NCBI GenBank assembly: GCA_949987565.1
Contig: OX465103.1
Location: 19,353,280 to 19,417,279 of the forward strand
Reading direction: 5' to 3'
DNA: 64,000 bases
Source: Luidia sarsii
Taxonomy: Eukaryota > Echinodermata > Asteroidea > Paxillosida > Luidiidae
A program made the position numbers and the translations under genes. Positions 12,010 to 25,200 of the stretch are shown piece after piece. Position 1 is the stretch's first letter, and each line of letters opens with the position of its first letter. The notes beneath the pieces are model-generated. The model was not told the DNA's origin. It searched no databases and was given only the letters and a program-made list of their open reading frames with translations.

Positions 12010-12112
12010 TAATGTATATGTACATGTACGTGTGTACATGTACATGTACAGGTACATGTGCATTACAATGTACATGTACATGTATGTACAGTACATGTAG
12101 TGTACTGTACAT
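12010..12112. repeat. TACATG/GTACATGTAC microsatellite
   Basis: A run of self-complementary GTACATGTAC words. Similar tracts lie at 15765-15830, 16165-16195, 22696-22720 and 23603-23660. Translation of these tracts gives meaningless HVHVHV strings. Confidence 0.8.
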
Positions 12113-12119
12113 GGTTTCA

Positions 12120-12893
12120 GATTTCACTGCGGCACTGCCACGCCGGATCCTATAGCTGTACTATACTATGCACCACGCTGACCGCGGTGCTGCTATTCCA
12201 CAGAAGAGGTTGTTTGCGAGGGTACTTTTATGCGGCCGTAAACCTTCGTGTAGCCTTTGATCAGCAAGGCGCACGCGGCGAAATGGATAGTCGCGATCGT
12301 TCTCTGTCGAGCGTTTGGACAAATTTCAGAATTATTGCGCAACCTACGTGCCAAGATCAAGGAGGAGATCAGATTATCACCAAACCATCGCAGGAAGAAA
12401 AACTACAGGACAAAGCGCGTACAGTTAGGCTCCAGGCAGAGATCCGGGCCAAATGCTCGCAAACCACGGCACAACGGCTCGCAGACCGCACCATTGCCAT
12501 ACCATGGTGCACAGCCTGCGAAAGATATGAGCGGATCAATAAGCCTGCATTTCGAAACGATGTTGCGCGAAGTACCATACTAGGCTATAGGCCGGTTTGT
12601 TAATTAAATTGGCGACCAACGCCTTAGTCAAGGCTACGCCAGTCCGTGCTCGCAAACAATGCGGTAGTCGAGCTGTGTGTCGTCGTGTAGTCTTTCTTCG
12701 TGCGTGGTTTGGTGTTTAAACTATAGTCTCCCGAACAATCGCGACTATCGTTTTCGCTGCGTTCGCCTTGATCAAAGGTTAGCCTTCGTGGAGAAAAAAC
12801 CGGGTTAGGAAAAAAGAAAGGCTCTCACAAGTCATGTCGGCCTACACATGCAAGCTACGATCACGAACGGGGAATGATGTACGGCGCAAGCTA
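12120..12893 (+). other. Intronic stretch, no gene recognised
   Basis: It has a relatively GC-rich open frame (12257-12583 and an overlapping one), but the composition is Arg/Lys-rich without any domain I know, and neither frame has neighbours to support it. The stretch ends at the target site of the hAT-like insertion. Confidence 0.3.
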
Positions 12894-12901
12894 GCCGTGA
12901 C

Positions 12902-14389
12902 TAAGGTTGTTCGATATTTCGATATTTCGATATATCGCGATATCGCTTTCCGGCGATTATCATATCGAACGCATTTCAGGATATCGCGATATTTTCGATA
13001 TCGCGATATCGAAAAAAGTATCACGATATCGGAAAAAAATATGTTTTCCCAACCCCATTATCGCCTGTCTGTAAGCTTGTATAGCGTGGCCATCAGAGAG
13101 ATCTTGAAGGGCGATAAGCTTTCGTTAGTAAAAACAACGAAAAACCCGAAACCGCGAGGGGAGAGGAGGTGCCAGCCAACCATTTGACTCTTGCATTGCA
13201 CGCCGTCTCCACAAAGGCAATGCGTCAGCAACAGATCCACTGCAAGTGCAAGCTCACTTCCGGTGTTGGTAGCACACTTTTCGTACAGCGCGACCTCTAT
13301 ACGCTGGGCACGCACAGCGACTCGTGTTTGGGACATTTTCCCCCATGTGGCCTACATAAGTTATCCGATCGTTTACGATATTATCCAGGCTGCAAAAATT
13401 GCAGATTCATTTTCCTACAGATGTCTCCCAATGCAGCCAAATATAATGTAAAAATGCATACTTTACATAATTATGTTTTAATCTCAGAAAATCAAAATCA
13501 AAATCGAAGAGGAAAGACGTTGGATAAACGTCACTGTTCATAACGCACGTGCGACCTCTGATTTCTCGATCCTTCCATGCTGCTCTGGTACCCGCCACGC
13601 AGCTGCACTAAAGGCACGTGTAAGTCAACGTACACCAGCGAAGTACGGCCAGGCCATTTGCACATCGTGTACACCGAAGTTCGGTGGACTTTTTTTGTGG
13701 GGGGGGGGGGTTGCATCGCGATCTATTCCAACTTGAATGATTCCAACTTGGACATGTAAACTAACAATCATTTTGCGGCGTGGATGAGAAAAGGTGAACT
13801 GCTGCTTTATTCTCCTTTTTAGCAGCCCCCCCCCAAAAAAAAAGGTACAGTAAACATTTTTCCAGTACGCATCCGCACGACCGAAAGGGACATCAGATTT
13901 TGTTCAGTGATCGTTATGCCGACGTAAATGTACTGATGGTTTGTTTCCCCTAATAAATATTAATCTGAAGACCCATTGGCTCTGGCCAGACATGTATTTG
14001 TGACGTCATATGTAAGCATCGAGTTGCTGAAAACCGCCTGGGATATCGTCTTTTTTAAATGTAATAACGTATTCTTAATACATCAACAAAAAATAGTTTC
14101 GTTTTGGCGTATACTTTTAAAAGAGCGACCTGGGATAATTGTTTTAAATTAATTTTTTTCGTTGATAAATGAGGAGTTTAAGGGGGTTAAACAATTGGTA
14201 ACTATGGCTTAAAGTTAGATGCATTTGCTACATATATAGGTTTCCGTCAATCACAGTGTGAATTGAATAAAAATCCAGGTCACTACTTTGACTTCCGCTT
14301 ACGCACCAGATATCGCGATAATATCGAATATCGCGATATATTCCTGACGATATATCGAAACCAAAAATTCCGGATATCGAACAACCTTA
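12902..14389 (+). mobile_element. hAT-like non-autonomous DNA transposon, copy A
   Basis: This 1488-bp element has inverted ends beginning TAAGGTTGTTCGATAT and closing ATATCGAACAACCTTA. It is flanked by a perfect 8-bp target duplication, GCCGTGAC, at 12894-12901 and 14390-14397. An 8-bp duplication is characteristic of the hAT superfamily. Next to the ends are arrays of CGATATCGCGATATCG-type palindromic words. The interior has no transposase; its short ORFs (124, 92 and 86 residues) show no domain. Copy B at 57825-59320, in opposite orientation, carries the same ORFs without change, implying recent mobility driven in trans by an unseen hAT transposase. Confidence 0.85.
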
Positions 14390-14397
14390 GCCGTGAC

Positions 14398-15120
14398 TAT
14401 ATTTTATTAGGCCTATATGAGCGGCGAGTTGGGTTGCATTAGTTACGAGAATCAATTCCACCCAACGCAAATTCCAGTACATGTATTTCCGAATGCAGGA
14501 TCTAGATTTCTAGAGTAACCGGCCAACAACTTAGTCAAGGCTACACGACAATCATGTACAATGTGGACGTAAAGTATCACTATCAGTGCAGGCCCGCTCC
14601 TGGATTCATATAGGCACTGCTACCGCTACCAGTAAACCTAAACCTTTCTCAAACGGTGAAACACCAAACGCCCTACTTGTTGTTTTGCAGTTGTTTTGAA
14701 TGACTGACCCATATCCATAATGTATAGGCCTTGGGCCCCTTTTTAGAAGGTTAACTAACTCCAACTTTTTCGTTGTCTCTGTGATTGTGTGATCTAGAGT
14801 AAACTGTGATTTCAGTTTTGGCAAAGTAATTCACTTCTTTCCGGTGTTCCACGAACACTAATTTCGATGTCAAGCGGCGTTTGCAAAACACAATTTTCGG
14901 TCTCACAATCTCCGTGGGGACACCTCCTTTTTTAGTTTTAGCACGCACGGGGAACCAATTTTCGGGATCTGAAATCGGAATAATTATTATTATGCATAAC
15001 CTAACAATTAATTGCGTGCATATTGCACTTTTCAAATAATGTACGAAACCATCTTTCTGATTACTGCGCACCGGCACATTGACAGTATGTGATTGGCCTT
15101 TGGGGATATGTCATGGCATG
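14398..15120. other. Intronic stretch, no gene recognised
   Basis: No exon, RNA gene or known repeat is recognised. ORFs on the minus strand (14606-15077) have no domain features. Confidence 0.3.
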
Positions 15121-15129
15121 TGTCATGGC

Positions 15130-15400
15130 AACCCAGATAACATGCTGACAATCATTCATTCATTGGGCCAATGTTAGCAATTCGTCGAGTTGTCGGCGTC
15201 GGCGTTTGGTTGGTCATTGATGTTGAGCCAACGTTGGCATATCATGGGTCGGCATGAGTTTTGTTGGCATGACGATGACAAAAGTATGTTGACTCAATGT
15301 TGGCTAATGATCGTTCAGCCAATGTTGGCATTATGTTGGCGACCGACATTAGGCTAACGTTAGATGAATGCCGGCAATATATTGTAAATTGACTTCATGT
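15130..15400. repeat. Degenerate TGTTGGC/GCCAACA palindromic repeat
   Basis: Words such as GCCAATGTTGGC, GCCAACGTTGGC and ATGTTGGCA recur every 15-40 bases in both orientations, giving a short palindrome-rich tract. Confidence 0.55.
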
Positions 15401-15764
15401 TGCATGAAGCCTTTTCGCGAGCTTGGTTTGCAAATACACTGTACATGTAGTGTTACGAATCGAAATTGTATCGAAAGTGTAAATTAAGTTGGGCCATTCC
15501 TTGCTCTATATGGTCGCGCCGTACGTGCACCCTAGCTGTAGGGTACCGGTACGTGTAACAACATTGTTCCCCAGCTTGTCATTGAACTGGTCTCTGTAAA
15601 ACACGACAGAAATGAGAGCCTTTTTAAGAATGTCCACATATAGCTCGTTCACTTCGTGTCAACGCACTTACAACCACAGGCATACACGTACGTGCCTATT
15701 ATTATACAGTTACAAACGTCTTAGCTCTATACCATGCTCTATCATAGAGCAAGGAAAGCCTCTA

Positions 15765-15830
15765 CATGTACAGTACATGTACTCTACTTGTAGTTGTACA
15801 ATGTACATGTACATGTACATTGTATGTACG
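15765..15830. repeat. TACATG microsatellite
   Basis: Repeated GTACATGTAC words on either side of a short CTACTTGTAG spacer; the same family as at 12010-12112. Confidence 0.75.
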
Positions 15831-15839
15831 ATTGCACAA

Positions 15840-18660
15840 CCATGGACACCTACCCACCCGGCCCCCACGCCGCGTGTAACACTAACAGTAAAGCATTTTT
15901 CGATCGTTTAGAAACAATGTACGCTCTTTCATTTATTGTGAATTCGAGAGATTTCGTCCTGTGCAATGGGAATGATAGTTTGCTTTCAGTGGTTACGATG
16001 AGACACCGTGTGACGACCAGCGCACACGATGTGTTTGGGAATGTGGTTGTACACACGATCTGTTTGGGAATCTGCCCATGCAGAGATACGAATGGAAGAT
16101 CGAATGAACACCCTCGAACAACTTGAGGCCCTGGCCAACTTGAATACGTGTAATGTAATACATGCACTGTACAGTACAGTACATGTACGTGTAAAGCGTT
16201 GGGTACATCATGGGTACATAAAACTGTTTCTGCCACAAGTAGGCCTACATGTATTCCTCGATGTAATTAAACTAGAAACTCAAGCTTCACCAAAGCCAGC
16301 GGCTACGATCACAACTTTATTTTTTTCTTTTAATGTGTATGTTTGGGATATTTTGGACAATTATTTTTGACAATCAGAAGTGAGAACGCTGTGTGCTGTG
16401 CAATCATGAGTGTCATACAAAGACAAAGGATTGCAACCGTTGAGCGGATATACATGTATAACCGTCTAAAAAACGATTTTTATCGCCCTAAATAAAAAGG
16501 AGCAACCTAATCTCTATAATTGTGCCTGTTCAAACTGAATAAACGATTGGATTAAGAAAGAAGCTTGCTTTATGCACCACGACTTGCACTCACTAATAAA
16601 CTTCTTCCAGTCCTTTCACTATTGTAGTCATATAGCATTTTCATCATCTTCCCGTTTAAATTTAAACAAAAAATCATTAACACTACATGTACTCCTTTTT
16701 TTAACCAATAGTATTCCCCGATGTGGGAAGGATCTTCTGGGGTGATTAAGAATATCAAATAACATTCATAAATGTAGATCACAAGTAAAGCACTTACGGC
16801 AGACTGGAACAAGTGGAGGAAATAGCGCCCTCTCTTACCATTCGATTTGCATATAAATCAGGCGCTTAATATTTAAAATCAAATAAAATGTGCAATAAAT
16901 ATACTGTTTATAGGGTAATAACATGTCATAGGCATTAAAGAAAATACTAAAGCACTGATACTAGACATCAATGAAGCTTTTTGGTAAATTCTAGATTTTT
17001 CATGAACAAGGGATTTTTGCTTGGTGAAAACGCATGTCACCGTATAGTGTCTATGGGCATTATATCTGTGATTTTTTCATCTTAACTAACATGTGGGTTT
17101 TAACAATAACTGTAACATATTTCAAACTATGAAGAGGATTATAATGTTATGATTATCCACCCACATATACCTATCCATTATTACATTAAACAAACATATT
17201 TTACAAGATTTTCTGTTAGTTTCTTGAAGTTTTTAAAAAATAGGAACAATTAAAAGTGTTGGACATTAAATGACTTAAGGGCAGTGTCGTCAGTATATTT
17301 TACCATTTTTCAAATAGCGCCCTCCTGTGATCTCAATGCATTTAAGTAGGAACCCCCACTGCGTTCCTGATAAGAAGTCAGGCCAGCATGGCCTTGGGGT
17401 TTTCTGGTACTGGGCTAAAACAAACAACTGAAACCACTATTATATAACCAACTTTCTCTTCCCTGCTGCTGGCTTTATATCATTATCAGTACAGTCAGTG
17501 CACTGTACATGCTTGTTTCATGGAGCTAAAGCAGTATGGGTATCTTCATGCCTGTACTGTCTGCAGCTTCTGCAGTACAACTTCAAATCAAATTGGTATT
17601 CCTCCATGCTTGAACGTACATTTACACACATATAAAAAAGTCTCACTTATCATCAAAATCGATGGACATGGGCCTCTAATAGCTATGTATTTTTTCTTAG
17701 CTCTACTGAGTATGTATGGTAGGACTCTTCGTGCTTAGAAAACTGGCAGTGTCGGATTGTCTAAACATGGGGCATGTCTAAAGTTGCAAATGTGCCAAGT
17801 AACACTGCACTAATGCATGTTCCTGTGGCACCAAGAAACGCCTGTGCTACAACAGAAATCTTGTTTGAAATACGTTTTTGGATAATTCAGCTGACAGAAA
17901 CGCATATAAAATGATAAGAAGTAAAAACACAATTTATTCAAGCTGAACAACCCATACCCCCAACTTTCACTCGGATTCTGAGTAAACAATATGTGGGCAT
18001 CCATAACTTGAATAAATGATATACAAAATACGTGAGAAATAGAAGTGAACACGAGGATTGCACTTTCAGACACTAAACCCCAGAAATGTCGCTAATTTCT
18101 TTTCCAACGCTATCTTCGCTCTTCTATCAATTTTTGCATGGACGGTGCTGCGTTTGCAGCAATTGATTTAGAAATTCTACGGGGATCATCTGCCGACATA
18201 CTTGTGCTGCGACAGATGTCCGAATGCCGTTTCTCTCATCTCAAAAATGTTTTCCATCAGTTCTTGGATGTATATTGGTATATGACATATGTCTTGGTTA
18301 CAAGCTTCAGCTGCGCTGTCCACTTCTTGGAGCGCTTAATTTGAGTACCTCTTCACATAAAATGATATTTGTAAAACTGGAACCAAAATCAGTGTGCGTG
18401 CACCATAACAGTTTCTACATACAGATAATACTTTTTTTTAATAAGGTTGTGATGATTCTGCACCTGCAGCATTGCTGATACTGAACACCGCATGTATTTG
18501 CATAGTATTTGCCGCAATGGAGTTTGCGAGACTTGTATCCCATGAAGCTGCAAAGTGAAGGTTATGCAGTTGCAACCTCAGTCCTTCGAAATCCGCCACT
18601 GCCTCCATGTATACAATCTTTCAAAATTCTAAAATGTGTACATGTTTGGGTATATGGTAA
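15840..18660. other. Intronic stretch, no gene recognised
   Basis: AT-rich DNA with only short ORFs lacking any domain. A short TACATG tract lies near 16165-16195. No supported exon on either strand. Confidence 0.35.
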
Positions 18661-18677
18661 TAAAGCTGTCCTAGACT

Positions 18678-19018
18678 ACAAGTTGTCCTTGGTATGAATT
18701 GCCCTCAGATTTGACTAAAGTATTAGCTGGGGGTAAATTTCAGGGTACGAGTTGTCCTTGGTATGAATCGCCCTCAGATTTGGCTAGAGTTAGCTTGGGG
18801 GAAATTTCAGGGTACAAATTGTCCTTGGTATGAATCGCCCTCAGATTTGACTAGAGTTAGCTTGGGGGCCAAACTTTCAGGGTACAAGTTGTCCTGGGTT
18901 TGAATCGCCCTCAGATTTGACTAGAGTTAGTTGGGGGTAAATTTCAGGGTACAAGTTGTCCAGTGGGTATGAATCGCCCTCAGATTTGACTAGAGTTAGC
19001 TGGGGGTAGTAAATGTTG
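18678..19018. repeat. Tandem repeat, about 68-bp unit, five copies
   Basis: Units start near 18678, 18747, 18814, 18884 and 18951. Each contains GTTGTCC, GTATGAATCGCCCTCAGATT, a (T)GACTAGAGTTAGC block and GGGGGTAAATTTCAGGGTAC. Unit length varies from 67 to 70 bp. The minus-strand ORF of 85 residues here is just the repeat translated. Confidence 0.85.
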
Positions 19019-19019
19019 G

Positions 19020-21225
19020 GATATGAGTTTACCAGGTTGACCAAATGGAGAAATGATTTCCCCCATGAATTTCCCCATGAATTTCCATAAACTAAGTATA
19101 CACATGTATAAGATTTCAACATTTTAAACCTCATCTTATCGTATGCTACATTATACTACAGGGTTGAATAGTGACCCCTGTCTGTATCGTTTGTTCTGGG
19201 CAGCTCAGACGATAAACCAAGGCGACTCCCGACTGCCGAGACCGCTGGTTTCACTTTTTTGCAAACTTTGATGACCCGAAGTCATTGCCAATGATCGACC
19301 CTCAGCCATTTTTATAGGAAAAAGCCTATCAATTCTGGAGTCCAGTGTAAGTTTCTTGGAATCAGAATCAAAAGTTATTATGATTGCGTAGGGTTTGAAG
19401 ACAATTAAAGCAGAGAAAAATGAAGATAGGCACTATAACAACAACTATAGGTTTGAACATGATGTAACTCGTGTAAGCCCCAAATTCTGTAGTATAAGTA
19501 GGTCTTCATTTTCTCCAGTCACTCTTCACACAACAGATCGAGTTCGATCCCTCTTGTCCAATGTGCATTTCCCAAGAAGTCCAGTATAGTGATCAACTCC
19601 TCTGGAATCAATTGTGTAGGTCATCACCCGCTTGGCGAGGTATTGCTCACTATTTCAAGTGTGTCTAGTAGAAAGGCATGCCCTTATTCTGAAAACCACC
19701 TATATACGTCATCAATATACTTTATTCCAGCCCCCATAACACATCTACAAAACATATCCCTTCTTCTGCAATTGTGTTCACTTTTAATCAATCTTTGTGT
19801 CCGGAGTATGTTCTTCGTCTGTATTCATATATTTGTGCCACACTACCGAGTAGCACACAGGACCTACATGTAGGACTAGGAGGACTCAGACACCCTAGCA
19901 CAATCCAAGTGTACACTAGTAGTATTGTAGAGTTCCCAGTTCCGTCGGTAAAGAGCAGGGCGCACCATTATGTCCAAGTCCTCTTGTTTTCCCTCTCCTG
20001 TATTTTTGGTTGTTTTATTCTGTTCGAGTTTTGATTTCTTGTATTGCTTTTGATTGACTTCTGTTGACGCTGTGTATTTTGGTTGATTTTGTTGTTGGGT
20101 TTTTGTTTTTTGGTTTTATTTCCAAATTTTGTCTATTGTACTAACAGTGTCTTATCCTTTATTTCCAAGGTTTCGTGGGTAATTTATTTGTCCAGAGATT
20201 TTTTTTAGAGCGATTCCAGGTTATATTGGCCTACAACTACAAGTACATGTATATGCATTTTTTCCGTGAACTAACTTTGATTTACTCTCAAAGAGTCTCA
20301 TTGGATGTCATAAGTATTTCATAAAAGAATATATTAGTAGGGAATCCAGAAATTTGGTCAGGACCATCAGATTTCCCCACGGTATAGTAATGTTTTACAC
20401 AGTGTTACTGTCACCATACTGATTGCTCTTGTAGGCCTACACATTATTTTATAATAATGTAATAATTATTACATGATGTACTCTGTACATGATGTAACAA
20501 GTTTATTTCATTTAACCAATATATATTATTCTGTAACAATTCTTGCACAAGAAGGATACTGGATAGGTATCCAGCATTCATGCATGCACCAGTGCTCTAT
20601 GCTCCTGTGACAGCTATACATGTACAGTGCATGTACTGTGTAGTACTGTATCACTGTACTATGTGTATTGCAATGATTGCACACAGTTCACCATGCGGTT
20701 CCACCATCGGCCAAGGAGGGATACCTACTTGGTTCTACCATCCCCCTTATTCCTCCATGGTTCTACCATGGAGGGTTCTACCAAGGTCCTTGGTGGGCTC
20801 TGGACAGGTGTTCAGGGAAAGTGTCATGTTTCAACTAGTGGCTCCACTAGTAGTGGTAGCAATGCCCCAGGGAACCATTTAGGACTGAACCAGGCACTGT
20901 CTGTACTCTGTGGTAATTGCCTTATCTTGTCATCGATCACATAAACAACAGTGGGGGTCTATTGCTGTGTCCTCATGAGGCTAGTGCCTACGAGTGCATT
21001 AGGAAGCAAACCAGCACCAGGACACTGCCTCTTTAAGGGCAAACCACACAAATTTGCAAAGCCTGAGGTTTTGAATGATCCCAGCAGACATTTTTCGAAG
21101 GGAATTGTGCAGAATCTGGCAGAAAAGACAAACGTAATTGAAATGTCATGCCCCTCAAATTTCTTTGCATTTTCTGAGGTTTCTTCTCGAAGTAATGCGC
21201 TAGCTATACTTAGGAGATCCTTGCA
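19020..21225. other. Intronic stretch, no gene recognised
   Basis: No exon or known mobile element is recognised. A local inverted word (CTCCATGGTTCTACCATGGAGG) at about 20753-20774 could form a hairpin. ORFs at 19589-20034 and 20580-20944 have no domain. Confidence 0.3.
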
Positions 21226-21229
21226 GATT

Positions 21230-22345
21230 GTTTGTAGGGTTTTCCTTTTTAAGTATGTGTTTGGGGATGCTGTCGCAACATCTCACATCAAATTTCATGA
21301 TCTTTTTAGTACCATGGGTTGCAATTTTATGGGCAAAATGGCACAAAATAAGTTTTTCCTGTCTCCCCAACTACTGCAGTCATGATTGTATAGCAATCCC
21401 CCTAGTGATTTTTTCCCATAAAATCAGAAAAAAAATTTGTAGGCATTTTCTTTTAAAGTATGTGATTAGGGATGTTGTCGCGACATCTCACATCAAATTT
21501 CATGATATTGTTAGCATTGGTTGCAATTTTATGGCCAAAATGGGGGTAAAAACCCAGTATTTGGCTGTCTCCTGAACCAATGCAGTCATAATTGTATTAC
21601 AATCCCCCAAGTGATTTTTTCCCATAAAATCAGCAAATTTGTTTGTAGGCTTTTTCCTTTTCAGTATGTGATAGGGGATGATGTCGCGACATCTCACATC
21701 AAATTTCATGGTATTGTTAGCATGGGTTGCAATTTCATGGGCAAAAAAAATCAGTCTTTCCTGTCTCCTCAACCAATGCAGTCATCAATGTAGAGCAATC
21801 CCCCAAGTGATTTTTCTACATGAAATCAGCAAATTTGTTGGTAGGGCTTTCCTTTTTCAGTATGTGATTGGGGATGTTGTCGCGACACCTCACATCAAAT
21901 TTCATGATATTGTTAGTATGGGTTGCAATTTTATGGCCAAAATGGCAAACAATCAATATTTCCTGTCTCCTTAACTACTGCAGTCATTATTGTATAGCAA
22001 TCCCCCTAGAATTTTTTGCACAAAATCAGCAAAGTTTGTTTGTAGGGTTTTCCTTTTGAAGTCTGTAATTGGTGATGTAGTCGCGACATGAACACTAACA
22101 TCAAGTTCCAAGGAATTTTACACTTTGCTTTCCAGGTAGGTGATTGGGGATGTTGACGCGACATCTCACATCAAGTTTCATGATATTGTCAGCATAGGTT
22201 GCCATTTTATCATGGCCAAAATGGGGAAAAAAATCAATCTATACTGTCTAACCACTGCAGACATGGTATTACAATCCCTAAAAGTGATTGTTCCACATCA
22301 AATCAGCAAATGTGTTTATTGGTCTTTCCTTTAAGGGTGTGATTG
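21230..22345. repeat. Satellite-like tandem repeat, about 205-bp unit, five to six copies
   Basis: The marker TCTCACATCAAATTTCATGAT occurs at about 21281, 21485, 21692, 21888 and, with a longer gap, 22164. Each unit also carries TTTTCC(T)TTT...TATGTGATTGGGGATG, GGGTTGCAATTTTATGG, CAGTCAT and CAATCCCCC. The ORFs in this block (144, 115, 98, 90 and 64 residues) all translate the repeat and resemble each other for that reason only. The last part (22080-22345) is more diverged. Confidence 0.85.
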
Positions 22346-22349
22346 GTGA

Positions 22350-24230
22350 TGTAGTCAGGACTTTTGTGAATATAATATGGTATGCAAATAACACAAGGTT
22401 CCAATTTTAATGTGCATATATGCCCTTATAGACCTAAATTATTTTCTTGGTTTTACACACATTGAAGGAAAGCAGTCCTATACGTGATTTTCCCACATAA
22501 AATCACCAAATGAGTTTGTAGGTCTCAATTAGGTGATTTAGGATGCTGTTGCAACAAGTTCTTTCAGGGGAAGAAAAAAAGCTACGATTAGGGATTGTGC
22601 ATCGGGAATCATGCGGGAACACTGCAATACCTCCTTCACAATACTAGAGAGGCACTCGTATCTCTATACACTGTGCACAAGTCCCATTAATAACGTACAT
22701 GTACATGTACATGTACACCGCAATGATGAAGGGAACAACTTTCAGTGCACACTGTACAGTTAATTATACTGCGGGTCGTTATGAAACATATACGGTACAA
22801 AAAAAGGAGTGGTGTAGAACCTGAGTCAACAGGTTGTGGTTTGAAAGTACAGTTTGGTGTATCACAATTAAGAAATGATTAGTCAGTTTGGAATCATGGG
22901 CTGTAATTGAAGCGTAAGTTATGATGTGGTGACAAATTCTAGGGTCAGTGGAAGCTACTGGCTTGCTGGTCAACTAACATGCCTACACTCTTACAATGTT
23001 TATTTAGTTTCTGATATTTCATCGCTCTGTTTTGAAGTTCAGTTCACGTTAACTTTAAGTTAATCACGTTGTTGCGACAGCTCAGGTCATGATGTTTCGT
23101 GAGTTGTACACTGGCCTCTCAGGCCCAAAAGGCAAAGTCCAATAATTATAATGTTTCACCGTGGTTTCACAGGGGTGAAGCATGATTGGATTTGGAGTAA
23201 GGATTGTGCATAATTGAAGTAGATGTCACTTCAGGTCATGCAAAGTTTCATGGAATTACTAGAGGCCGCCGAGATTTCCTCTGTAATATTTCTTAGATTG
23301 AAACATCGAAGTGAATTGATAACGCGTGAATACCATCTTCAGTTACGTGATCACAAAATATTATCATTGAGAACCCATCAGGATTCAGGATTAAGTGGAA
23401 AACTCCAAGTGGTATGGCCACTCTCTGCCCCTTTTCCTCCAAGGCAGGGGCATTTATCAGTATCACACAGGTCTGTTCTTGTTGTTTCTGCCAAGCTGAT
23501 TATATAACCGACTTAGATTCGCTGACTGAAAGTGTTATGTGCGCCTAAATGAAGGCAGCGTGTGTGTAAAAGTACAGTAATGATTGTGTGTGTTCATGTA
23601 TTGTACAGTACATGTACATGTACATGTACATGTACATGTACTTGTACATGCCATGTACTGGTCACAGCATGGTCACAGGAACTGTGCATGCATTGGGCTA
23701 TCGTTCATAAAGGGATGCATTTTTCACTACAGAATGGTAAAAGGGTATGTCGTTGTACTGAACACTACACACCATGCACATAATTGTCAAAAAGGGTGAT
23801 AATCGATTTTCCAAGTTGTTCTTTTTCTCTTCTAGTTCTAGCCATATTATTATTTTGCCACATAGGCCATAGGTCTCTACAAAATAATGTTGCCAGTTTT
23901 GTGTCTCGGGTTAGGGTCTTCTTGAAACCATTCCTCCATGTTGAAACTCTCGTGGAGATGCATACAACAAATGTATGCTCTCCCGATCCAAACGGTGTTC
24001 ATATCTGCTACAATTAAGTATATTTATCACGCAGCACTATAATTATAAATTGGGTTTATCGCGTCCAATCTAATTATTAATGCATGGTTGATTTTCGTTT
24101 TGATTGCATTTGTTACAAAATTGTTGAGAAAACTAAACGATAATTTCAAAGCATGCCTCTCCTCTCCGCGCTATAGTTGATTACTGCCTCTTCCTGAAAT
24201 CTATGCAGAAATTGTTTTGAAAACTTGAAA
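22350..24230. other. Intronic stretch with TACATG microsatellites, no gene recognised
   Basis: Tandem GTACATGTAC words at 22696-22720 and 23603-23660; otherwise no supported exon or element. The 94-residue ORF at 23223 shows no domain. Confidence 0.35.
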
Positions 24231-24231
24231 A

Positions 24232-25200
24232 GTGCCTCGTGAGTCGAGTACGAGTCGTGGTGGTTTGCGGCCGCGTGCACGTGCACTGTGCATGTGCAAA
24301 GATTTGTGTCATGTCACATTGCTGCGCGTAGTCTGGTTTCGGCCCAGTGATCCTTCAGTATTACTAAGGCGTTTCCTAGAGGCGGAAACCAGTTCTAGAC
24401 TTCGCAACCTTGCTAACGTCGCGCGCAAAGGGAAATCGGTGATAACCGGTTTGAATAAATTGCATGTACATTAATCGTTTATAAGTTATGGCATGGAGGA
24501 AGTAAGTTCCTTCGTCTTTAATATTGACAGTGGTATCTAAAGAGGAGAAAATAGGCTTCAATCTTAGTTTAATATCGACTGATTTGGACGATGCTTACAG
24601 TTTCAGTTTAACAGGGTGCGCTCGGCAGTCGAAAAACACGAGTTTGCCTTTTTTCTCCGCTGTTTGGGCTCTACTACGTACCGTATCCCATGCATTATTA
24701 TTACGTACCGCGCGCGACCGTACGGAGCGATTTTGCAAAAATAACATGCAATTTTGAACTTCCGATATCTTAACAAATGACAGACAATCCCGTCTCATTT
24801 TTTCTGGAATTCTAGGAAACACATTTCTTATGAGGAACGTCAAAATTTCTGTTGACGGAGAAGCTGGTAACCTGTAATAAACATTAGTTTATTTCTTAGA
24901 AAATTAGTGTGTAAGGACTGGACTGACTGGTGGAAGTCTACTATTAGTATTAACTATTCATTGCGCACGTCCTGGTTGAGTCTACTGGACGGCAATCTCG
25001 CACCACGCCACACGAACAGCCTCAACGTTTTGAGAGCAGATTTGGTCGGCAAATGCCTTAAATTTATGACACAAAACATTTGCATCTTTAACACATGTAA
25101 AGGACAAAACATAGGTCGTTAAAATTTCACGGTTTAAAAAAAAAACTAAACCGAAAAACCGTCTCCAAGTCAAAATCGAAAAAAATCGAAAACCCGCCTA
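24232..25200 (+). repeat. Interspersed repeat family 1, left arm of a long inverted repeat
   Basis: Markers in order are GCACGTGCACTGTGCATGTGC, GGTTTCGGCC, GCGGAAACCAG, CTTGCTAACGTCGCGCG, GCGATTTTGCAAAA, TTAGTTTATTTCTTAG, GATTTGGTCGGCAAATGCC, and an AAACCGAAAAACCGTCTCC tail. Their complements occur in reverse order at 27000-28115. No coding domain. Confidence 0.7.

Noticed and set aside
13058..13543. ORFs of 124, 92 and 86 residues conserved exactly at two loci, as if under selection
   Set aside because: They lie inside the two near-identical hAT-like insertions; identity reflects recent copying, and both strands are equally conserved.
18877..19134. Repeat-containing 85-residue protein (QLTLVKSEGDS repeats)
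   Set aside because: It translates the 68-bp tandem DNA repeat and nothing else supports coding.
21228..22334. Several similar ORFs (144, 115, 98, 90, 64 residues) suggesting a small gene family
   Set aside because: They are the ~205-bp tandem repeat read in shifting frames; similarity comes from the DNA repeat.
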